Source: Chromohalobacter marismortui
Lineage (GTDB): Bacteria; Pseudomonadota; Gammaproteobacteria; Pseudomonadales; Halomonadaceae
Length of the DNA: 64,000 nucleotides
Direction of reading: 5' to 3'
Assembly: GCF_004364315.1 (NCBI RefSeq)
Contig: NZ_SOBR01000010.1
Span: forward strand, 30,706-94,705
Shown: in pieces, positions 32,718 through 43,090 of the stretch
Layout of the letters: each line of letters starts with the position of its first letter
Numbering within the stretch: the first letter of the stretch is position 1
Notes under the pieces: model-generated
What the model was told of the DNA's origin: nothing
Database searches by the model: none
What the model saw: the letters and a program-made list of their open reading frames with translations, nothing else
Made by a program: the position numbers and the translations under genes

Positions 32718-33473
32718 TCACGTATCGCCTACTTCCTGTACGGCGGTCACCAAGGCCTCGGGTGTCGCACCCTGCGCCACGTGTAGCGAGGCAAAGCCCA
32801 TCGTGTCTGCCAGTGTAGCCAAACGCTGACTGGAAACGATGAGCGGTTTATTCAACGCCGCCTGTCCGCACCAGATAACCAGATGCTCGAGCAATTCGCC
32901 ACTGGTCACTGTCATGGCCGTGAAATCACCGTTGGCCAACCAACCGGCGGCGGTCTCATCCGGCGCAGTGTAAACACGCCGATAGAGTGCCAGCTTGGTG
33001 GCTCGCGCGCCACGCGCCTCGAGCGTCTGGGCTAGCGTCTGGCGCCCACCCACTCCGCCGACGACCAGCACACGCTGGCCGTCGAGCCGAGCCAACGAGC
33101 GCATTGCCAACAGCGTTTCGCTGGTCGTGCCCCGATGGGGATCGGGCACGTTCGCCTTGATGCCCAGGCCCTGGTGCAACATGGCCGCCGTGGCCACGCC
33201 CAACGCATAGAAGCGCGGTCCCTGCGGCAATTGCGGCCAATACCGGTCGAGCCAATCGACCAGGCACTCGGCAGCGAAGGGGCTGGTCACGATCACGACG
33301 TCGTAGAGGTCGAAATCCAGCACGGCACCGCGCGCAACCTCATCGACGGCGAGCGGCTGCAAGTGCATCAACCCCGGGTGGACGGGCACGAAGCCCGCCT
33401 CCGACAAGGCCTGGGCCAGCCGTTCACCGCCCTCGCCGGGGCGCGTCACCAGAATGCGTGACGCAGCGCTCAT
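32718..33473 (-). CDS. hemD: Uroporphyrinogen-III synthase
   Basis: HemD cyclises hydroxymethylbilane with inversion of ring D, giving uroporphyrinogen III for heme, siroheme and cobalamin. The 251-residue protein has the two-lobed family layout: [22 protein letters not shown] at the start, [14 protein letters not shown] in the middle and [14 protein letters not shown] plus [16 protein letters not shown] in the second half. Sequence conservation is low in this family, so position in hemCDXY is part of the evidence. The ATG overlaps the hemC stop by 4 bp. Confidence 0.94.
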   Translation of the reverse strand: MSAASRILVTRPGEGGERLAQALSEAGFVPVHPGLMHLQPLAVDEVARGAVLDFDLYDVVIVTSPFAAECLVDWLDRYWPQLPQGPRFYALGVATAAMLHQGLGIKANVPDPHRGTTSETLLAMRSLARLDGQRVLVVGGVGGRQTLAQTLEARGARATKLALYRRVYTAPDETAAGWLANGDFTAMTVTSGELLEHLVIWCGQAALNKPLIVSSQRLATLADTMGFASLHVAQGATPEALVTAVQEVGDT

Positions 33474-34414
33474 TCATCTTGGCCGTAGATATCCGCGAGA
33501 ATCTCGCCTGCCCCCTGTTCGAGCAGCGACTCGGCGATACGCACGCCCAAGGCCTCGGGCTCGGAAGCCGAACCGCGTCCTTCGGCGCGCAATACATGCG
33601 AGCCATCCGGATCGCCGACCAGCGCCCGCAGCCATAGCGTGCGGTCGCCATCCTCGAGCACGGCATAGCCGCCGATGGGCACCTGGCAACCGCCGTCCAG
33701 TCGCGTGTTCATGGCACGTTCGGCACGCACTCGCGTGGCCGTCTGCGAGTGATCGAGCGGCGCCAGGATCTCGAGCAGCGTTTCATCGTCATGGCGACAT
33801 TCGATGCCCAGCGCGCCCTGACCGCAAGCCGGCAAGCTGACTTCCGGCGGCAATTCCTGGGCGATGCGGTGGCCAAGCTCGAGACGTTCGAGCCCCGAGG
33901 TCGCCAGGATGATCGCTTCGAACTCACCGCTATCCAGCTTGCCCAGGCGGGTCTGCACGTTGCCACGCAGGTTGAGCACCTCGAGGTCGGGGCGCGCCTC
34001 CTTGACCTGCAGGCCCCGTCGCAGGCTCGACGTCCCCACACGCACGCCCTCGGGCAAGGCGTCCAGAGTCGCGTAATCATTGGAGACGAAAGCATCCGTG
34101 GGCGCGCCGCTTTCCAGAATCACCGATAGCCCCAACCCCTCGGGGAAGTGCATGGGCACGTCCTTCATCGAGTGCACGGCGATATCGGCTCGCCCGTCGA
34201 GCAGCGCTTCTTCCAATTCCTTGACGAACAACCCCTTGCCGCCCACTTTTGAGAGCGGCGAATCAAGGATCTTGTCGCCGCGCGTGGTCAGGGCGACCAA
34301 CTCCACCTCGAGCCCTGGATGTAGTGCCATCAGTCGAGCCTTGACATGCTCGGCCTGCCATAACGCAAGTCGGCTCTGTCGGGTGGCGATGCGCAGTGTC
34401 TGCATGGCGGGCAT
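33470..34414 (-). CDS. hemC: Porphobilinogen deaminase (hydroxymethylbilane synthase)
   Basis: HemC joins four porphobilinogen units into hydroxymethylbilane. The 314-residue protein begins (MPAM)[21 protein letters not shown], contains the SMKDVP signature near residue 90 and the dipyrromethane cofactor attachment Cys in [13 protein letters not shown]. The ATG at 34414 is seven bases after GAGGAG; the second ATG at 34405 is possible. It is divergent from argH. In Pseudomonas aeruginosa algR and algZ lie between hemC and argH; they are absent here. Confidence 0.97.
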   Translation of the reverse strand: MPAMQTLRIATRQSRLALWQAEHVKARLMALHPGLEVELVALTTRGDKILDSPLSKVGGKGLFVKELEEALLDGRADIAVHSMKDVPMHFPEGLGLSVILESGAPTDAFVSNDYATLDALPEGVRVGTSSLRRGLQVKEARPDLEVLNLRGNVQTRLGKLDSGEFEAIILATSGLERLELGHRIAQELPPEVSLPACGQGALGIECRHDDETLLEILAPLDHSQTATRVRAERAMNTRLDGGCQVPIGGYAVLEDGDRTLWLRALVGDPDGSHVLRAEGRGSASEPEALGVRIAESLLEQGAGEILADIYGQDE

Positions 34415-34596
34415 TGGACTCTCCTCGATGGGCGCGCGCCGATTCAACGGCAGGGATAACCATCATCATAAAGCAGTCCTCGGTCGAGGAAAAATCCCGC
34501 CCCCAGCGTTCCCATGCCCTGCTCCACCTCGCCAGCGGCGACGACTCTGGTACACTCGGGGCATCACCATCTCGACCAAGCAGGACGCCACGCCCG

Positions 34597-36003
34597 ATGA
34601 GCAATACTACGACCAACCAATCCTGGGGCGGACGCTTCAGCGAGCCCACCGACGCCTTCGTGGCGCGCTTCACGGCCTCGGTCGACTTCGACCGGCGCCT
34701 CTATCATCACGACATTCGCGGCTCCATCGCGCATGCCACCATGCTCGAGCGCGTCGGCGTGCTCACTGCCGAAGAACGCGCAGCCATCGTGCAAGGCCTC
34801 GGCGAGGTCGAACGGGAAATCGAAGCCGAGCAGTTTCCCTGGTCCGTGGAACTCGAAGATGTGCATATGAACATCGAGGCCCGGCTGACCGAGAAGATCG
34901 GCGTCACCGGCAAGAAGCTGCATACCGGGCGCTCGCGCAACGACCAGATCGCCACCGACATCCGGCTTTATCTACGTGACGAAATCGATGTCGTCGCGGC
35001 CGAGCTTGCCCGCCTGCGCGAGGGGTTGATCGAACTCGCCACCCGCGAGGCCGACACCATCATGCCTGGCTTCACGCATTTGCAGACCGCCCAGCCGGTG
35101 AGCTTCGGCCATCACCTGCTGGCCTGGCAGGAAATGCTCGCCCGCGATCACGAACGCCTGCTGGACTGCCGCAAGCGCGTCAACGTGATGCCGTTGGGTG
35201 CCGCCGCACTGGCCGGCACCACCTACCCCATCGACCGGCACGTCACGGCCGAGCTGCTGGGCTTCGAGCGCCCCGCCGAGAACAGCCTGGATGCGGTCAG
35301 CGATCGTGATTTCGCCATCGAATTCAGTGCCTTCGCCAGCGTACTGTTGATGCACCTGTCACGCATGAGCGAGGAACTGGTGCTGTGGACCAGCGCCCAG
35401 TTCGACTTCATCGATCTGCCCGACCGCTTCTGCACCGGCTCATCGATCATGCCGCAGAAAAAGAACCCGGACGTCCCCGAGCTGGTACGCGGCAAGACCG
35501 GCCGCGTCTATGGTCACCTGATGGGCCTTTTGACGCTGATGAAGTCGCAGCCACTGGCTTACAACAAGGACAATCAGGAAGACAAGGAACCGCTGTTCGA
35601 CACCCTCGACACCGTGCAGGGCTGCCTCAAGGCGTTCGCCGACATGATACCGGCCATCGAAGCCAAGCAGGACAACATGTTCGAGGCGGCGCGCAAGGGC
35701 TTCTCCACCGCCACCGACCTGGCGGACTACTTGGTGCGTGCCGGCGTGGCCTTTCGCGATGCCCACGAAATCGTCGGTCAAGCCGTGGCGCTGGGCCTGC
35801 GCGAGCAGAAGGACCTCTCGGAGATGTCCCTCGACGAATTGCGCCAGTTCTCCGACGCGATCCAGGCCGACGTCTTCGAGGTGCTGACGCTGGAAGGTTC
35901 GGTGGCGGCGCGCAATCACATCGGCGGCACCGCGCCGGATCAGGTGCGCGCCGCCGCCCAACGCGCCCGCGACGCGCTCGCCACGCTGCAACAGGAGGCA
36001 TGA
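34597..36003 (+). CDS. argH: Argininosuccinate lyase
   Basis: Final step of arginine synthesis, splitting argininosuccinate into arginine and fumarate. The 468-residue protein has the superfamily motifs [12 protein letters not shown] (near 110-121), FTHLQTAQP with the catalytic His, and the signature loop [12 protein letters not shown] (281-292). The ATG giving [18 protein letters not shown] fits the family; the frame extends 67 codons upstream without similarity. It is divergent from hemC and overlaps lptM by one base. Confidence 0.98.
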   Translation: MSNTTTNQSWGGRFSEPTDAFVARFTASVDFDRRLYHHDIRGSIAHATMLERVGVLTAEERAAIVQGLGEVEREIEAEQFPWSVELEDVHMNIEARLTEKIGVTGKKLHTGRSRNDQIATDIRLYLRDEIDVVAAELARLREGLIELATREADTIMPGFTHLQTAQPVSFGHHLLAWQEMLARDHERLLDCRKRVNVMPLGAAALAGTTYPIDRHVTAELLGFERPAENSLDAVSDRDFAIEFSAFASVLLMHLSRMSEELVLWTSAQFDFIDLPDRFCTGSSIMPQKKNPDVPELVRGKTGRVYGHLMGLLTLMKSQPLAYNKDNQEDKEPLFDTLDTVQGCLKAFADMIPAIEAKQDNMFEAARKGFSTATDLADYLVRAGVAFRDAHEIVGQAVALGLREQKDLSEMSLDELRQFSDAIQADVFEVLTLEGSVAARNHIGGTAPDQVRAAAQRARDALATLQQEA

Positions 36004-36215
36004 TGCGCTTACTTCCCATGTTGGCCATCTTGGGCCTTGCCGTGTTCACGCTCGCCGGCTGCGGCCAGAAGGGGCCGCTCTACATGCCGGATGACGAACA
36101 GGCCAGCGAGCAGTACGATCCCGCAGGCGCTTACGAAAACGATGACGCCGCCGATTCCGACGCCAGCGGCGAAGACGACGCCACTCCGCCACAACCCGAA
36201 AGCGACGCAGGCTGA
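36003..36215 (+). CDS. lptM: LPS translocon maturation lipoprotein LptM (YifL)
   Basis: A 70-residue lipoprotein too short to be found easily. The signal peptide ends in LAGC with C20, directly followed by GQKGPLYMPD, the hallmark of the LptM/YifL family that helps LptD mature in the outer membrane. The rest is an acidic, disordered tail. argH ends TGA where this gene starts (TGATG); an ATG one codon earlier also exists but lies too close to the AGGAGG. It sits between argH and lysA, as lptM precedes lysA or dapF in many gammaproteobacteria. Confidence 0.9.
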   Translation: MRLLPMLAILGLAVFTLAGCGQKGPLYMPDDEQASEQYDPAGAYENDDAADSDASGEDDATPPQPESDAG

Positions 36216-36217
36216 CG

Positions 36218-37474
36218 ATGGATCACTTCAACTACCGCGACGGCCAGCTCTACGCTGAAGACGTCCCGCTGGCCGATATCGCCGAGCGCTTCGGCACGCC
36301 CTGTTACGTGTATTCACGGGCGACCTTCACCCGCCACTTCAAGGCCTATAGCGAGGCGCTGGGCGAGCATCCGCACCTGATCTGCTACGCGGTGAAGGCC
36401 AATGCCAATCTCGCCGTGCTCGACCTGCTGGCACGCCTCGGCGCGGGGTTCGACATCGTCTCCCAGGGCGAGCTGGAACGTGTGCTGGCCGCCGGCGGCG
36501 ACCCCGCCAAGGTGGTGTTTTCCGGTGTCGCCAAGCAGGCCGGCGAAATGGCCCGCGCGCTGAACGTGGGCATCAAGTGCTTCAACGTGGAATCGCTGCC
36601 CGAGCTCGAACGCCTCAACCAGGTCGCGGGCGAGTGCGGTCAGGTGGCGCGGGTCTCGCTGCGCGTCAATCCCGACGTCGATGCTCGAACCCATCCCTAC
36701 ATCTCCACCGGCCTCAAGGCCAACAAGTTCGGCATCGCCGTCGACGACGCCTTCGCCGTCTATCAGCGGGCCGCCGAACTGCCTAACCTTGAGGTTGTCG
36801 GCCTGGACTGCCACATCGGTTCGCAGCTCACCGAGCTTTCGCCCTTTCTCGACGCACTGGATCGTCTGCTGGTGCTCCTCGATCGCCTGCATGCGGCGGG
36901 CATTACCATCGAGCACCTCGATCTGGGCGGCGGCCTCGGCGTGCCTTACCAGGATGAGCAGCCGCCGGCGCCCTACGACTACGCCCGTGCCCTGCTCGAG
37001 CGGCTCGATGGCCGCGACCTGACGCTGCTGTTCGAACCGGGCCGTTCGATCGCCGCCAATGCCGGCGTCATGCTCACCCGGGTCGAATATTTGAAGCCCG
37101 GCGAGACCCAGCACTTCGCCATCGTCGACGCGGGCATGAACGACTTGATTCGTCCTGCGCTGTACCAGGCCTGGCAGCGCATCGTCCCGGTCGATACCCG
37201 GCAGGCACGCGAGACGGCGGTCTACGATATCGTCGGCCCGGTCTGCGAAACCGGCGATTTCCTGGGCAAGGCACGCGAACTGGCCATCGCGCCGGGCGAC
37301 CTGCTCGCGGTGCGCTCGGCCGGCGCCTACGGCTTCGTGATGGCCTCCAACTACAATAGCCGACCGCGCCCCGCCGAGATCATGGTCGACGGCGATAGCG
37401 CTCGCGTGGTGCGTGAACGCGAGACGCTCGACGCCTTGTGGGCGGGCGAGCATCGCTTGGCGGAGACCTCCTGA
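36218..37474 (+). CDS. lysA: Diaminopimelate decarboxylase
   Basis: LysA decarboxylates meso-diaminopimelate to L-lysine with PLP. The 418-residue fold type III enzyme shows the PLP lysine K60 in [13 protein letters not shown], the GGGLGVPY phosphate loop, the [11 protein letters not shown] segment and CETGDFLGK near the C-terminus. It begins 2 bp after lptM and its stop overlaps the dapF start (TGATG), so the lptM-lysA-dapF genes are coupled. Confidence 0.98.
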   Translation: MDHFNYRDGQLYAEDVPLADIAERFGTPCYVYSRATFTRHFKAYSEALGEHPHLICYAVKANANLAVLDLLARLGAGFDIVSQGELERVLAAGGDPAKVVFSGVAKQAGEMARALNVGIKCFNVESLPELERLNQVAGECGQVARVSLRVNPDVDARTHPYISTGLKANKFGIAVDDAFAVYQRAAELPNLEVVGLDCHIGSQLTELSPFLDALDRLLVLLDRLHAAGITIEHLDLGGGLGVPYQDEQPPAPYDYARALLERLDGRDLTLLFEPGRSIAANAGVMLTRVEYLKPGETQHFAIVDAGMNDLIRPALYQAWQRIVPVDTRQARETAVYDIVGPVCETGDFLGKARELAIAPGDLLAVRSAGAYGFVMASNYNSRPRPAEIMVDGDSARVVRERETLDALWAGEHRLAETS

Positions 37475-38307
37475 TGCTGCTGCATTTCACCAAGATGCAC
37501 GGGCTCGGCAACGACTTCATGGTCGTCGATCTGGTCACCCAGCGGGCACGGCTCGACACCACGTGCATCCGGCAACTGGCCGATCGTCATCTCGGCGTCG
37601 GTTTCGACCAGTTGCTGCTGGTCGAACCGCCGCGTGATCCGGAGATGGATTTCCGCTATCGCATCTTCAATGCCGACGGCCACGAGGTGGAGAACTGTGG
37701 CAATGGCGCCCGCTGCTTCGCGCGTTTCGTGCGCGAGGCGCGCCTGACCCACAAGCGCGAGATTCACGTCGAAACCCAGGCCGGGCCCCTGACGCTTCGC
37801 GTCGAGGAAGACGAGCGCGTGCGCGTGAACATGGGCGTGCCGCGTTTCGGCCCCGAGGCAGTGCCCTTCGACGCTGCGGCCGATACGCCCACGCATACCC
37901 TCGAGGTCGACGACGCACGCTGGGAGATCGGTGTCGTTTCGATGGGCAACCCTCACGCCATCCTGGTGGTCGACGATGTCGCTACCGCGCCGGTGGCACG
38001 CCTGGGCCCGCTCATCGAACATCACGTCCGCTTCCCCCGGCGTGTCAATGTGAGCTTCCTGCAGGTCGTCTCGCGTCACGAAGCGCGCCTGCGCGTCTTC
38101 GAACGTGGCAGCGGCGAAACACTGGCCTGCGGCACCGGGGCCTGCGCGGCAGTGGCCAACGGCATCCGGCGCGGGTTGTTCGAGAGTCCCGTCGATGTTC
38201 ATCTACCCGGCGGCACGCTAACCTTGGAATGGCCCGCCGAGGACGCGCCCATGGTCATGATCGGCCCCGCCACCAGCGTCTTCGAGGGGCGTATCGCACT
38301 ACCTTAG
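37474..38307 (+). CDS. dapF: Diaminopimelate epimerase
   Basis: DapF interconverts LL- and meso-diaminopimelate, supplying both peptidoglycan and LysA. The 277-residue protein begins [18 protein letters not shown] and has the two catalytic cysteines in ENCGNGARC (C75) and LACGTGACA (C219), in two mirror-image domains. The start overlaps the lysA stop by one base; an earlier in-frame ATG inside lysA is ignored. Confidence 0.98.
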   Translation: MLLHFTKMHGLGNDFMVVDLVTQRARLDTTCIRQLADRHLGVGFDQLLLVEPPRDPEMDFRYRIFNADGHEVENCGNGARCFARFVREARLTHKREIHVETQAGPLTLRVEEDERVRVNMGVPRFGPEAVPFDAAADTPTHTLEVDDARWEIGVVSMGNPHAILVVDDVATAPVARLGPLIEHHVRFPRRVNVSFLQVVSRHEARLRVFERGSGETLACGTGACAAVANGIRRGLFESPVDVHLPGGTLTLEWPAEDAPMVMIGPATSVFEGRIALP

Positions 38308-38382
38308 CCGCCTTGCCGAGTGCCCGGAGCACCTTCAAACAACGACACGGTACGCCAGACGGAAACACAGGAGAACATACGC

Positions 38383-39102
38383 ATGTCCCAAGCCCAGGCG
38401 CCCGAGCCGCGCACGACGCTCGACCCCGAGCGTGTCGCGCATTGGCTGGCCCGTCATCCCGACTTCTTCGTCGGCCGAGAGGGACTGCTACAACAGCTCA
38501 AGGTACCGCACCCCCAGACTCAGGGCGCGATTTCGCTGCTCGAGCGTCTCGTGCATGACTTGCGCGAACGTGCCGAAACCGCCGAATGGCGCCTCGAACA
38601 CTTGCTGGAAACGGCACGCCATAACGAGGCGCAGTACCAACGCACACGCTCGTTGATCCTGGCACTGCTCGAGGCGGAAAGTATCGATGCGCTGGGCGAG
38701 GCCCTGTCGACCCAGCTCAGCGAGCGCTTCCGCACCCAGGCCGTCGCGCTATGGCTGCACACGCCGCAGGATGCCGACACGGTACAGCCACCGCGCTTCC
38801 CACTCGATGCGCCTGCGCAAGAAGCCTTGGACGACCTGCTCGACGGCCACAACAGCCGCTGCACCCAGCTCTCGCGAAACGCGTGGCGTAAACTCCTTCC
38901 GCATACCACCGCTCCCGAAAGCAGCGGTTCGTGCGCCGTCACTCGCCTGACCATGGGCGAACCCCTTGGTTATCTGCTGCTCGCCAGCCAGGAGAGCGAG
39001 CACTTCCGTGCCACGCTCGACACCTTGTTCACCGATTACCTCGGGGAAATCATCGGGCGCTTGCTGATCCGGCTGGATACCGCACATGCACGCCGCGATT
39101 GA
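38383..39102 (+). CDS. DUF484 family protein
   Basis: A 239-residue cytoplasmic protein of the DUF484 family, which has a GAF-like fold; function unknown. Family points are VAHWLARHPDFFVGREGLLQQLKVPHP at the start, the central ISLLERLVHDLRERAETAEWRLEHLLETARHNEAQY coiled coil, and the C-terminal LGYLLLASQESEHFRATLDTLFTDYLGEIIGRLL. AGGAGA precedes the chosen ATG. The dapF-DUF484-xerC-HAD order is conserved in gammaproteobacteria, and this gene overlaps xerC by 17 bp. Confidence 0.9.
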   Translation: MSQAQAPEPRTTLDPERVAHWLARHPDFFVGREGLLQQLKVPHPQTQGAISLLERLVHDLRERAETAEWRLEHLLETARHNEAQYQRTRSLILALLEAESIDALGEALSTQLSERFRTQAVALWLHTPQDADTVQPPRFPLDAPAQEALDDLLDGHNSRCTQLSRNAWRKLLPHTTAPESSGSCAVTRLTMGEPLGYLLLASQESEHFRATLDTLFTDYLGEIIGRLLIRLDTAHARRD

Positions 39103-39982
39103 AGATTTCCTGCGCGGGCTGGCGGGACATGCGAGCCCCGCGACGCTGGACGCCTATCGGCGCGACCTGGTCGCGCTGGTGCATTTCCTCGAAGCGCAGG
39201 AGATCGACGACTGGGCCACGCTGGATGTCGCCCTGGTGCGTCGCTTCCTGGGCGCCGAGCGCACCCGCGGCCTGGCCCCACGCAGTCTCGCCAGACGCCG
39301 CGCCGCGCTCTCGCGCTTCGCCGATCATCTGGTGCGCAGCGGCGTGCTTGAACACAACCCCGTGGCCTTGACCCAGGCCCCGCGCCAGCCTCAGCACCTG
39401 CCACGCCCGGTGGATGTCGATCAGTTATCGCGCTTTCTGGACACTCCCCACGACGAGACCCCGCTCGGGGTGCGCGATCAGGCCATGCTGGAACTGTTCT
39501 ATTCCTGCGGGCTACGCTTGGCGGAGTTGACGGCGCTGGATGTCACCGATCTAGAGACGCGGCGTGTGCGGGTCATGGGCAAGGGCGGCAAGCCGCGCCA
39601 GATGCCTCTTGGCAGGCGTGCCCAGGCGGCGTTGGCGGCATGGTTCAAGGTCCGTGGGCAACTCGCCGATGCCCAGGAGCGCGCGCTGTTCGTCGGTCAA
39701 CGCGGCGTCCGGCTCGGGCATCGCGCGGTACAGAAGCGGCTCGCGCACCTTGCTCGCGAGCGCGGCCTGCCCGAGCACCTGCATCCGCATCGCCTGCGGC
39801 ACTCCTTCGCCAGCCATCTGCTCGAATCGAGTCAGGATCTGCGCGCCGTTCAGGAACTGTTGGGGCATGCCAATCTATCCACGACGCAGGTCTATACCCG
39901 GCTCGACTGGCAGCACCTCGCCGACGCCTACGATCAGGCCCACCCGCGCGCCCGGCGTCGCGCGCCAGCGGACGATACCTGA
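39086..39982 (+). CDS. xerC: Tyrosine recombinase XerC
   Basis: XerC acts with XerD at dif to resolve chromosome dimers. The 298-residue protein has an N-terminal SAM-like core-binding domain and a catalytic domain with the residues R144 (SCGLRLAEL), K166 (GKGGK), H235 and R238 (HPHRLRHSF), H261 (LGHANLSTTQ) and nucleophile Y270 all present. The genomic context (dapF, DUF484, HAD gene) identifies it as XerC rather than XerD or a phage integrase. Confidence 0.97.
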   Translation: MHAAIEDFLRGLAGHASPATLDAYRRDLVALVHFLEAQEIDDWATLDVALVRRFLGAERTRGLAPRSLARRRAALSRFADHLVRSGVLEHNPVALTQAPRQPQHLPRPVDVDQLSRFLDTPHDETPLGVRDQAMLELFYSCGLRLAELTALDVTDLETRRVRVMGKGGKPRQMPLGRRAQAALAAWFKVRGQLADAQERALFVGQRGVRLGHRAVQKRLAHLARERGLPEHLHPHRLRHSFASHLLESSQDLRAVQELLGHANLSTTQVYTRLDWQHLADAYDQAHPRARRRAPADDT

Positions 39983-40007
39983 TACCCACCACTGCGGAGG
40001 ATGCCTC

Positions 40008-40733
40008 ATGGCGATTACTGCGCTGACCTTCGACCTTGACGACACCCTGTGGGATAACCGCCCCGTCCTCGAGCGTGCCGAAGCCGGTCATTACCAATGG
40101 CTCAGCGACGCCCTTGCCGACAGCTCTCCGGAGGTCGGTCACGCGTTCATCACCCATTACCCCTTGCACGCGTATCAGCAGCACCGCCTCGACGTGGCGC
40201 GGCGCTTTCCGCTCAAACGCGGCGACTTCACCTGGGTTCGTGAACGCGCCTTGTTCGAGATGGTGGAAGCCTACGGGCTACCTCGGCTCCGGGCACGCTT
40301 GTGGGCGGCGCACGCCATCGCGCATTTCCTCGACCTGCGCCATGACCTCACGCCCTATCCCGGAGTCGTGGCCATGCTCGATACACTGCGCCAGCGCTAC
40401 CGGATCGCCGCGATCACCAACGGCAACGCCGATCTCAAGCGCCTGGACCTCGCCGAGCACTTCAGCGCGATGATCGCCGCGGGCGAACTGCATGCCCCCA
40501 AGCCTGACCCACGTGCCTTCCTCGCAGCATTGGCACGCCTCGGTGCTCAGCCATCGCAGGGCCTCCATGTGGGCGACTCCTGGCGCGAGGATGTGCTGCC
40601 CGCGCAGCGCCTGGGCATGCAGGTGGCCTGGATCGACGCCAAGAACGAAGCCCCGCACGACCTACCCCCCGGCGTGCACCGGCTGACCCACGTGCGTGAG
40701 CTCCCCGCACTGCTCACGCGCCTGACATCCTAG
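40008..40733 (+). CDS. yigB: HAD-superfamily hydrolase (YigB type)
   Basis: A 241-residue phosphatase. The catalytic motif is DLDDTLWD (nucleophile D9, acid/base D11), with ITNGN as motif II, KPDPRAF as motif III and VGDSWREDVLPAQRLGM as motif IV; the insert between motifs I and II is a helical C1 cap. E. coli YigB, in the same position after xerC, dephosphorylates FMN and other metabolites, so a role in FMN or 5-amino-6-ribitylamino-uracil phosphate hydrolysis is likely. GGAGG lies eight bases before the ATG. Confidence 0.9.
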   Translation: MAITALTFDLDDTLWDNRPVLERAEAGHYQWLSDALADSSPEVGHAFITHYPLHAYQQHRLDVARRFPLKRGDFTWVRERALFEMVEAYGLPRLRARLWAAHAIAHFLDLRHDLTPYPGVVAMLDTLRQRYRIAAITNGNADLKRLDLAEHFSAMIAAGELHAPKPDPRAFLAALARLGAQPSQGLHVGDSWREDVLPAQRLGMQVAWIDAKNEAPHDLPPGVHRLTHVRELPALLTRLTS

Positions 40734-40742
40734 GCTTGCGCG

Positions 40743-41366
40743 TCACACGATATCCGGCTCGCATAGCCAGGCATCCATGCGCGTGCATGCCTCATCGACG
40801 CCTTGACGCTTGAGCGCCGAGAACAACTGCACGCTGACCAGATCTTCCCAGTCGGCGAGCTGGCGACGCACCGCCAGCAGCGACGACTTGGCTGCTCCGG
40901 GCTTGAGCTTGTCAGCCTTGGTCAACAGGATGTGCACGGGCATCGCTCTCTCGTCGGCCCAGCCCAGCATCATCTGATCGAACTCGCTCAACGGATGACG
41001 CACGTCCATGACCAGCATCAGCCCCCTGAGCGCTTCGCGCTCGTACAAGTATTCGCTCAAGTGGCGCTGCCACTCCAGCTTGACCTGATCCGGCACCTTG
41101 GCGAAACCATACCCGGGCAGGTCGACCAGCCGATGCGTCTCATCATTCTCGAGGGTGAAGAAATTGATCAGTTGCGTGCGTCCCGGCGTCTTGGAGGTCC
41201 GTGCCAGCGACTTCTGCCGGGTGAGCGTGTTGATAGCGCTCGATTTACCGGCATTGGAACGGCCCGCGAACGCCACCTCCGCCCCTGTATCAGCGGGACA
41301 CAGGGCTAGACGCGGCGCACTGGTCAAAAAACGCGCGGTCTGGTAATTGATCTTGCCATCTTGCAT
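40743..41366 (-). CDS. engB: Ribosome biogenesis GTP-binding protein EngB (YihA)
   Basis: A 207-residue GTPase needed for assembly of the 50S subunit. G motifs are clear: G1 GRSNAGKSS (35-43), G2 T in [10 protein letters not shown]3 DLPGYGFA, G4 TKADK and G5 SALK. The start [18 protein letters not shown] fits the family; the frame runs 46 codons further upstream without similarity. It converges on the HAD gene with 9 bp between stops and is divergent from dsbA. Confidence 0.96.
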   Translation of the reverse strand: MQDGKINYQTARFLTSAPRLALCPADTGAEVAFAGRSNAGKSSAINTLTRQKSLARTSKTPGRTQLINFFTLENDETHRLVDLPGYGFAKVPDQVKLEWQRHLSEYLYEREALRGLMLVMDVRHPLSEFDQMMLGWADERAMPVHILLTKADKLKPGAAKSSLLAVRRQLADWEDLVSVQLFSALKRQGVDEACTRMDAWLCEPDIV

Positions 41367-41615
41367 GTTGGTTCTCGACTGAGCTGCCGCCCACGAGCGG
41401 CGAATGATCCATGAAGGACGGTTGCGGCACAGTGTATCATTGCGTGGGCGTCGCGCTCTTTCCATCGCGCCCGTCGAGGTGGTATCACTAATATCTCTGT
41501 TCACATTGACCCGCTCGGGAACCCTGTTCGCGGATGTGGCTCAAACCTTCATCATGGTGAGCGATGATCGTCCACCATTTGTGTTCTGCTGTTTATGCAA
41601 GGCAAGGAGAGATGC

Positions 41616-42248
41616 ATGTTGAAATCGTTGTTGGTACTGGCCGCCGGCCTGAGTATGTCAACGCTGGTCATGGCCGCCGAACCCGTCGCGGGAGAGGATT
41701 ACAAGGTCCTGGACGAACCGGTGAAAACCGCGGTGCCGGACGGCAAGATCGAGGTCAACGAAGTGTTCTGGTACGGCTGCCCGCACTGCTACGCCCTCGA
41801 AAAGCCGCTCAATGCCTGGGTCGACAAGCTCCCCGATGACGTGGTCTTCCAGCGCATTCCGGCCACCATGGGCGATACCTGGACCCAGCATGCGCGCGCC
41901 TTCTATGCCGCCAAGGCGCTCGGCATTCAGAAGCAAATGCACAGCGATTTCTTCGCTGCCATTCACGAACAGGGCCAACGCCTCACCGCACCCAACGATA
42001 TCGCCGAATTCTTTACGCATTACGGCGTCAGCAAGGAAGAGGCGCTCGAGGCACTCGATTCCTTCGGCGTGAAGAGCCAACTCAATCAAGCCAACGCCAA
42101 GATGCGTGCCTACAAGATCATGGGGGTGCCCGCACTGGTCGTCGACGGGCGTTATGTCATCTCGCCGAGAAGTGCCGGTTCGCTGGAGAACATGCCCAAG
42201 ATCGCCAGCGCCCTGATCGACAAGGTACGCAGCGAACGCAATGAGTAA
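41616..42248 (+). CDS. dsbA: Thiol:disulfide interchange protein DsbA
   Basis: Periplasmic oxidant that introduces disulfide bonds. The 210-residue precursor has a signal peptide (1-21, cleaved after VMAA), the active site C55-P-H-C58 in FWYGCPHCYAL, the helical insertion domain, and the cis-Pro loop MGVPALVV. The ATG is six bases after AAGGAGA. The gene overlaps the following EEP-family gene by 8 bp. The 249-bp gap to engB holds its promoter; no sRNA such as Spot 42 was seen there. Confidence 0.97.
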   Translation: MLKSLLVLAAGLSMSTLVMAAEPVAGEDYKVLDEPVKTAVPDGKIEVNEVFWYGCPHCYALEKPLNAWVDKLPDDVVFQRIPATMGDTWTQHARAFYAAKALGIQKQMHSDFFAAIHEQGQRLTAPNDIAEFFTHYGVSKEEALEALDSFGVKSQLNQANAKMRAYKIMGVPALVVDGRYVISPRSAGSLENMPKIASALIDKVRSERNE

Positions 42249-43059
42249 TGCCACCGCCGCGGCGCCTGCTTCGCGGGCGCCCCGCTCGTTGCGTCTGCTG
42301 ACCTGCAACCTGCAGGTCGGCATTCATACGTCGGCCTATCACCATTATCTCACCCGCAGTTGGCAGCACGTGCTGCCACATCCCAAGCGCCAGGGACGGC
42401 TCGACCTGATCGCCGACATGCTACGCGACTACGATATCGTCGGCCTCCAGGAGGTCGATGGCGGGAGTTTCCGCTCGGGGCACGTCAATCAGGTCGAGTA
42501 TCTCGCCGCACGGGCCGAGTTTCCTCACTACTACCAGCAGCTCAATCGCAATCTGGGACGTGTCGCCCAACACAGCAACGGCCTGCTGTCGCGCCTGACG
42601 CCGCATCAAGTGAACGAGTATCGTCTGCCCGGCACCCTCCCGGGGCGTGGTGCCATGCATGCACGCTTCGGCGAGGGCCCCGATGCCCTGCACCTGGTCG
42701 TCGCGCACCTGGCACTCGGACATCGCACACGTACCCGGCAACTCGACTACTTGAGCGAGATCATTCAGCCATTGCGGCATGTGGTGGTCATGGGGGATCT
42801 CAATTGCACACCGGACCAGATCAAAGCGCACCAGCGCTTCTGCCATGCGCTACCGCTGCACCCTGTGGCGATGCCGCTGTCGTATCCGGCCTGGCAACCA
42901 CGCCGGGCCCTCGACCACATCCTGATCTCCGAGGCATTGCACGCCGAGCGCTTCGAGGTGCTCGATCGCTTGTTTTCCGACCACTTGCCGGTGGCGGTCG
43001 ACATTCAACTGCCCACCGCCTGCCTGCGCAGCATGAGCGACACCCATCGCGACTCATGA
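42241..43059 (+). CDS. Endonuclease/exonuclease/phosphatase-family hydrolase
   Basis: A 272-residue protein with the EEP fold motifs: LLTCNLQVGI near residue 20, GLQEVDGG (catalytic Glu), LVVAHLALG, MGDLNCTP (catalytic Asp and Asn) and the closing SDHLPVAV (catalytic Asp-His). The metal-dependent active site is complete. The substrate (nucleic acid, phospholipid or inositol phosphate) cannot be decided. It is coupled to dsbA (8-bp overlap), a linkage I also recall from Pseudomonas. It converges on nuoN, 31 bp apart, with no terminator visible. Confidence 0.88.
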   Translation: MSNATAAAPASRAPRSLRLLTCNLQVGIHTSAYHHYLTRSWQHVLPHPKRQGRLDLIADMLRDYDIVGLQEVDGGSFRSGHVNQVEYLAARAEFPHYYQQLNRNLGRVAQHSNGLLSRLTPHQVNEYRLPGTLPGRGAMHARFGEGPDALHLVVAHLALGHRTRTRQLDYLSEIIQPLRHVVVMGDLNCTPDQIKAHQRFCHALPLHPVAMPLSYPAWQPRRALDHILISEALHAERFEVLDRLFSDHLPVAVDIQLPTACLRSMSDTHRDS

Positions 43060-43090
43060 GCACGGTACCGGCTCGACAACAGGACAACGC

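Noticed and set aside
41367..41615. Spot 42 / ErsA-type sRNA next to engB
   Set aside because: These sRNAs lie beside engB in E. coli and Pseudomonas, but this gap has no promoter-terminator pair or U-rich hairpin fitting one.
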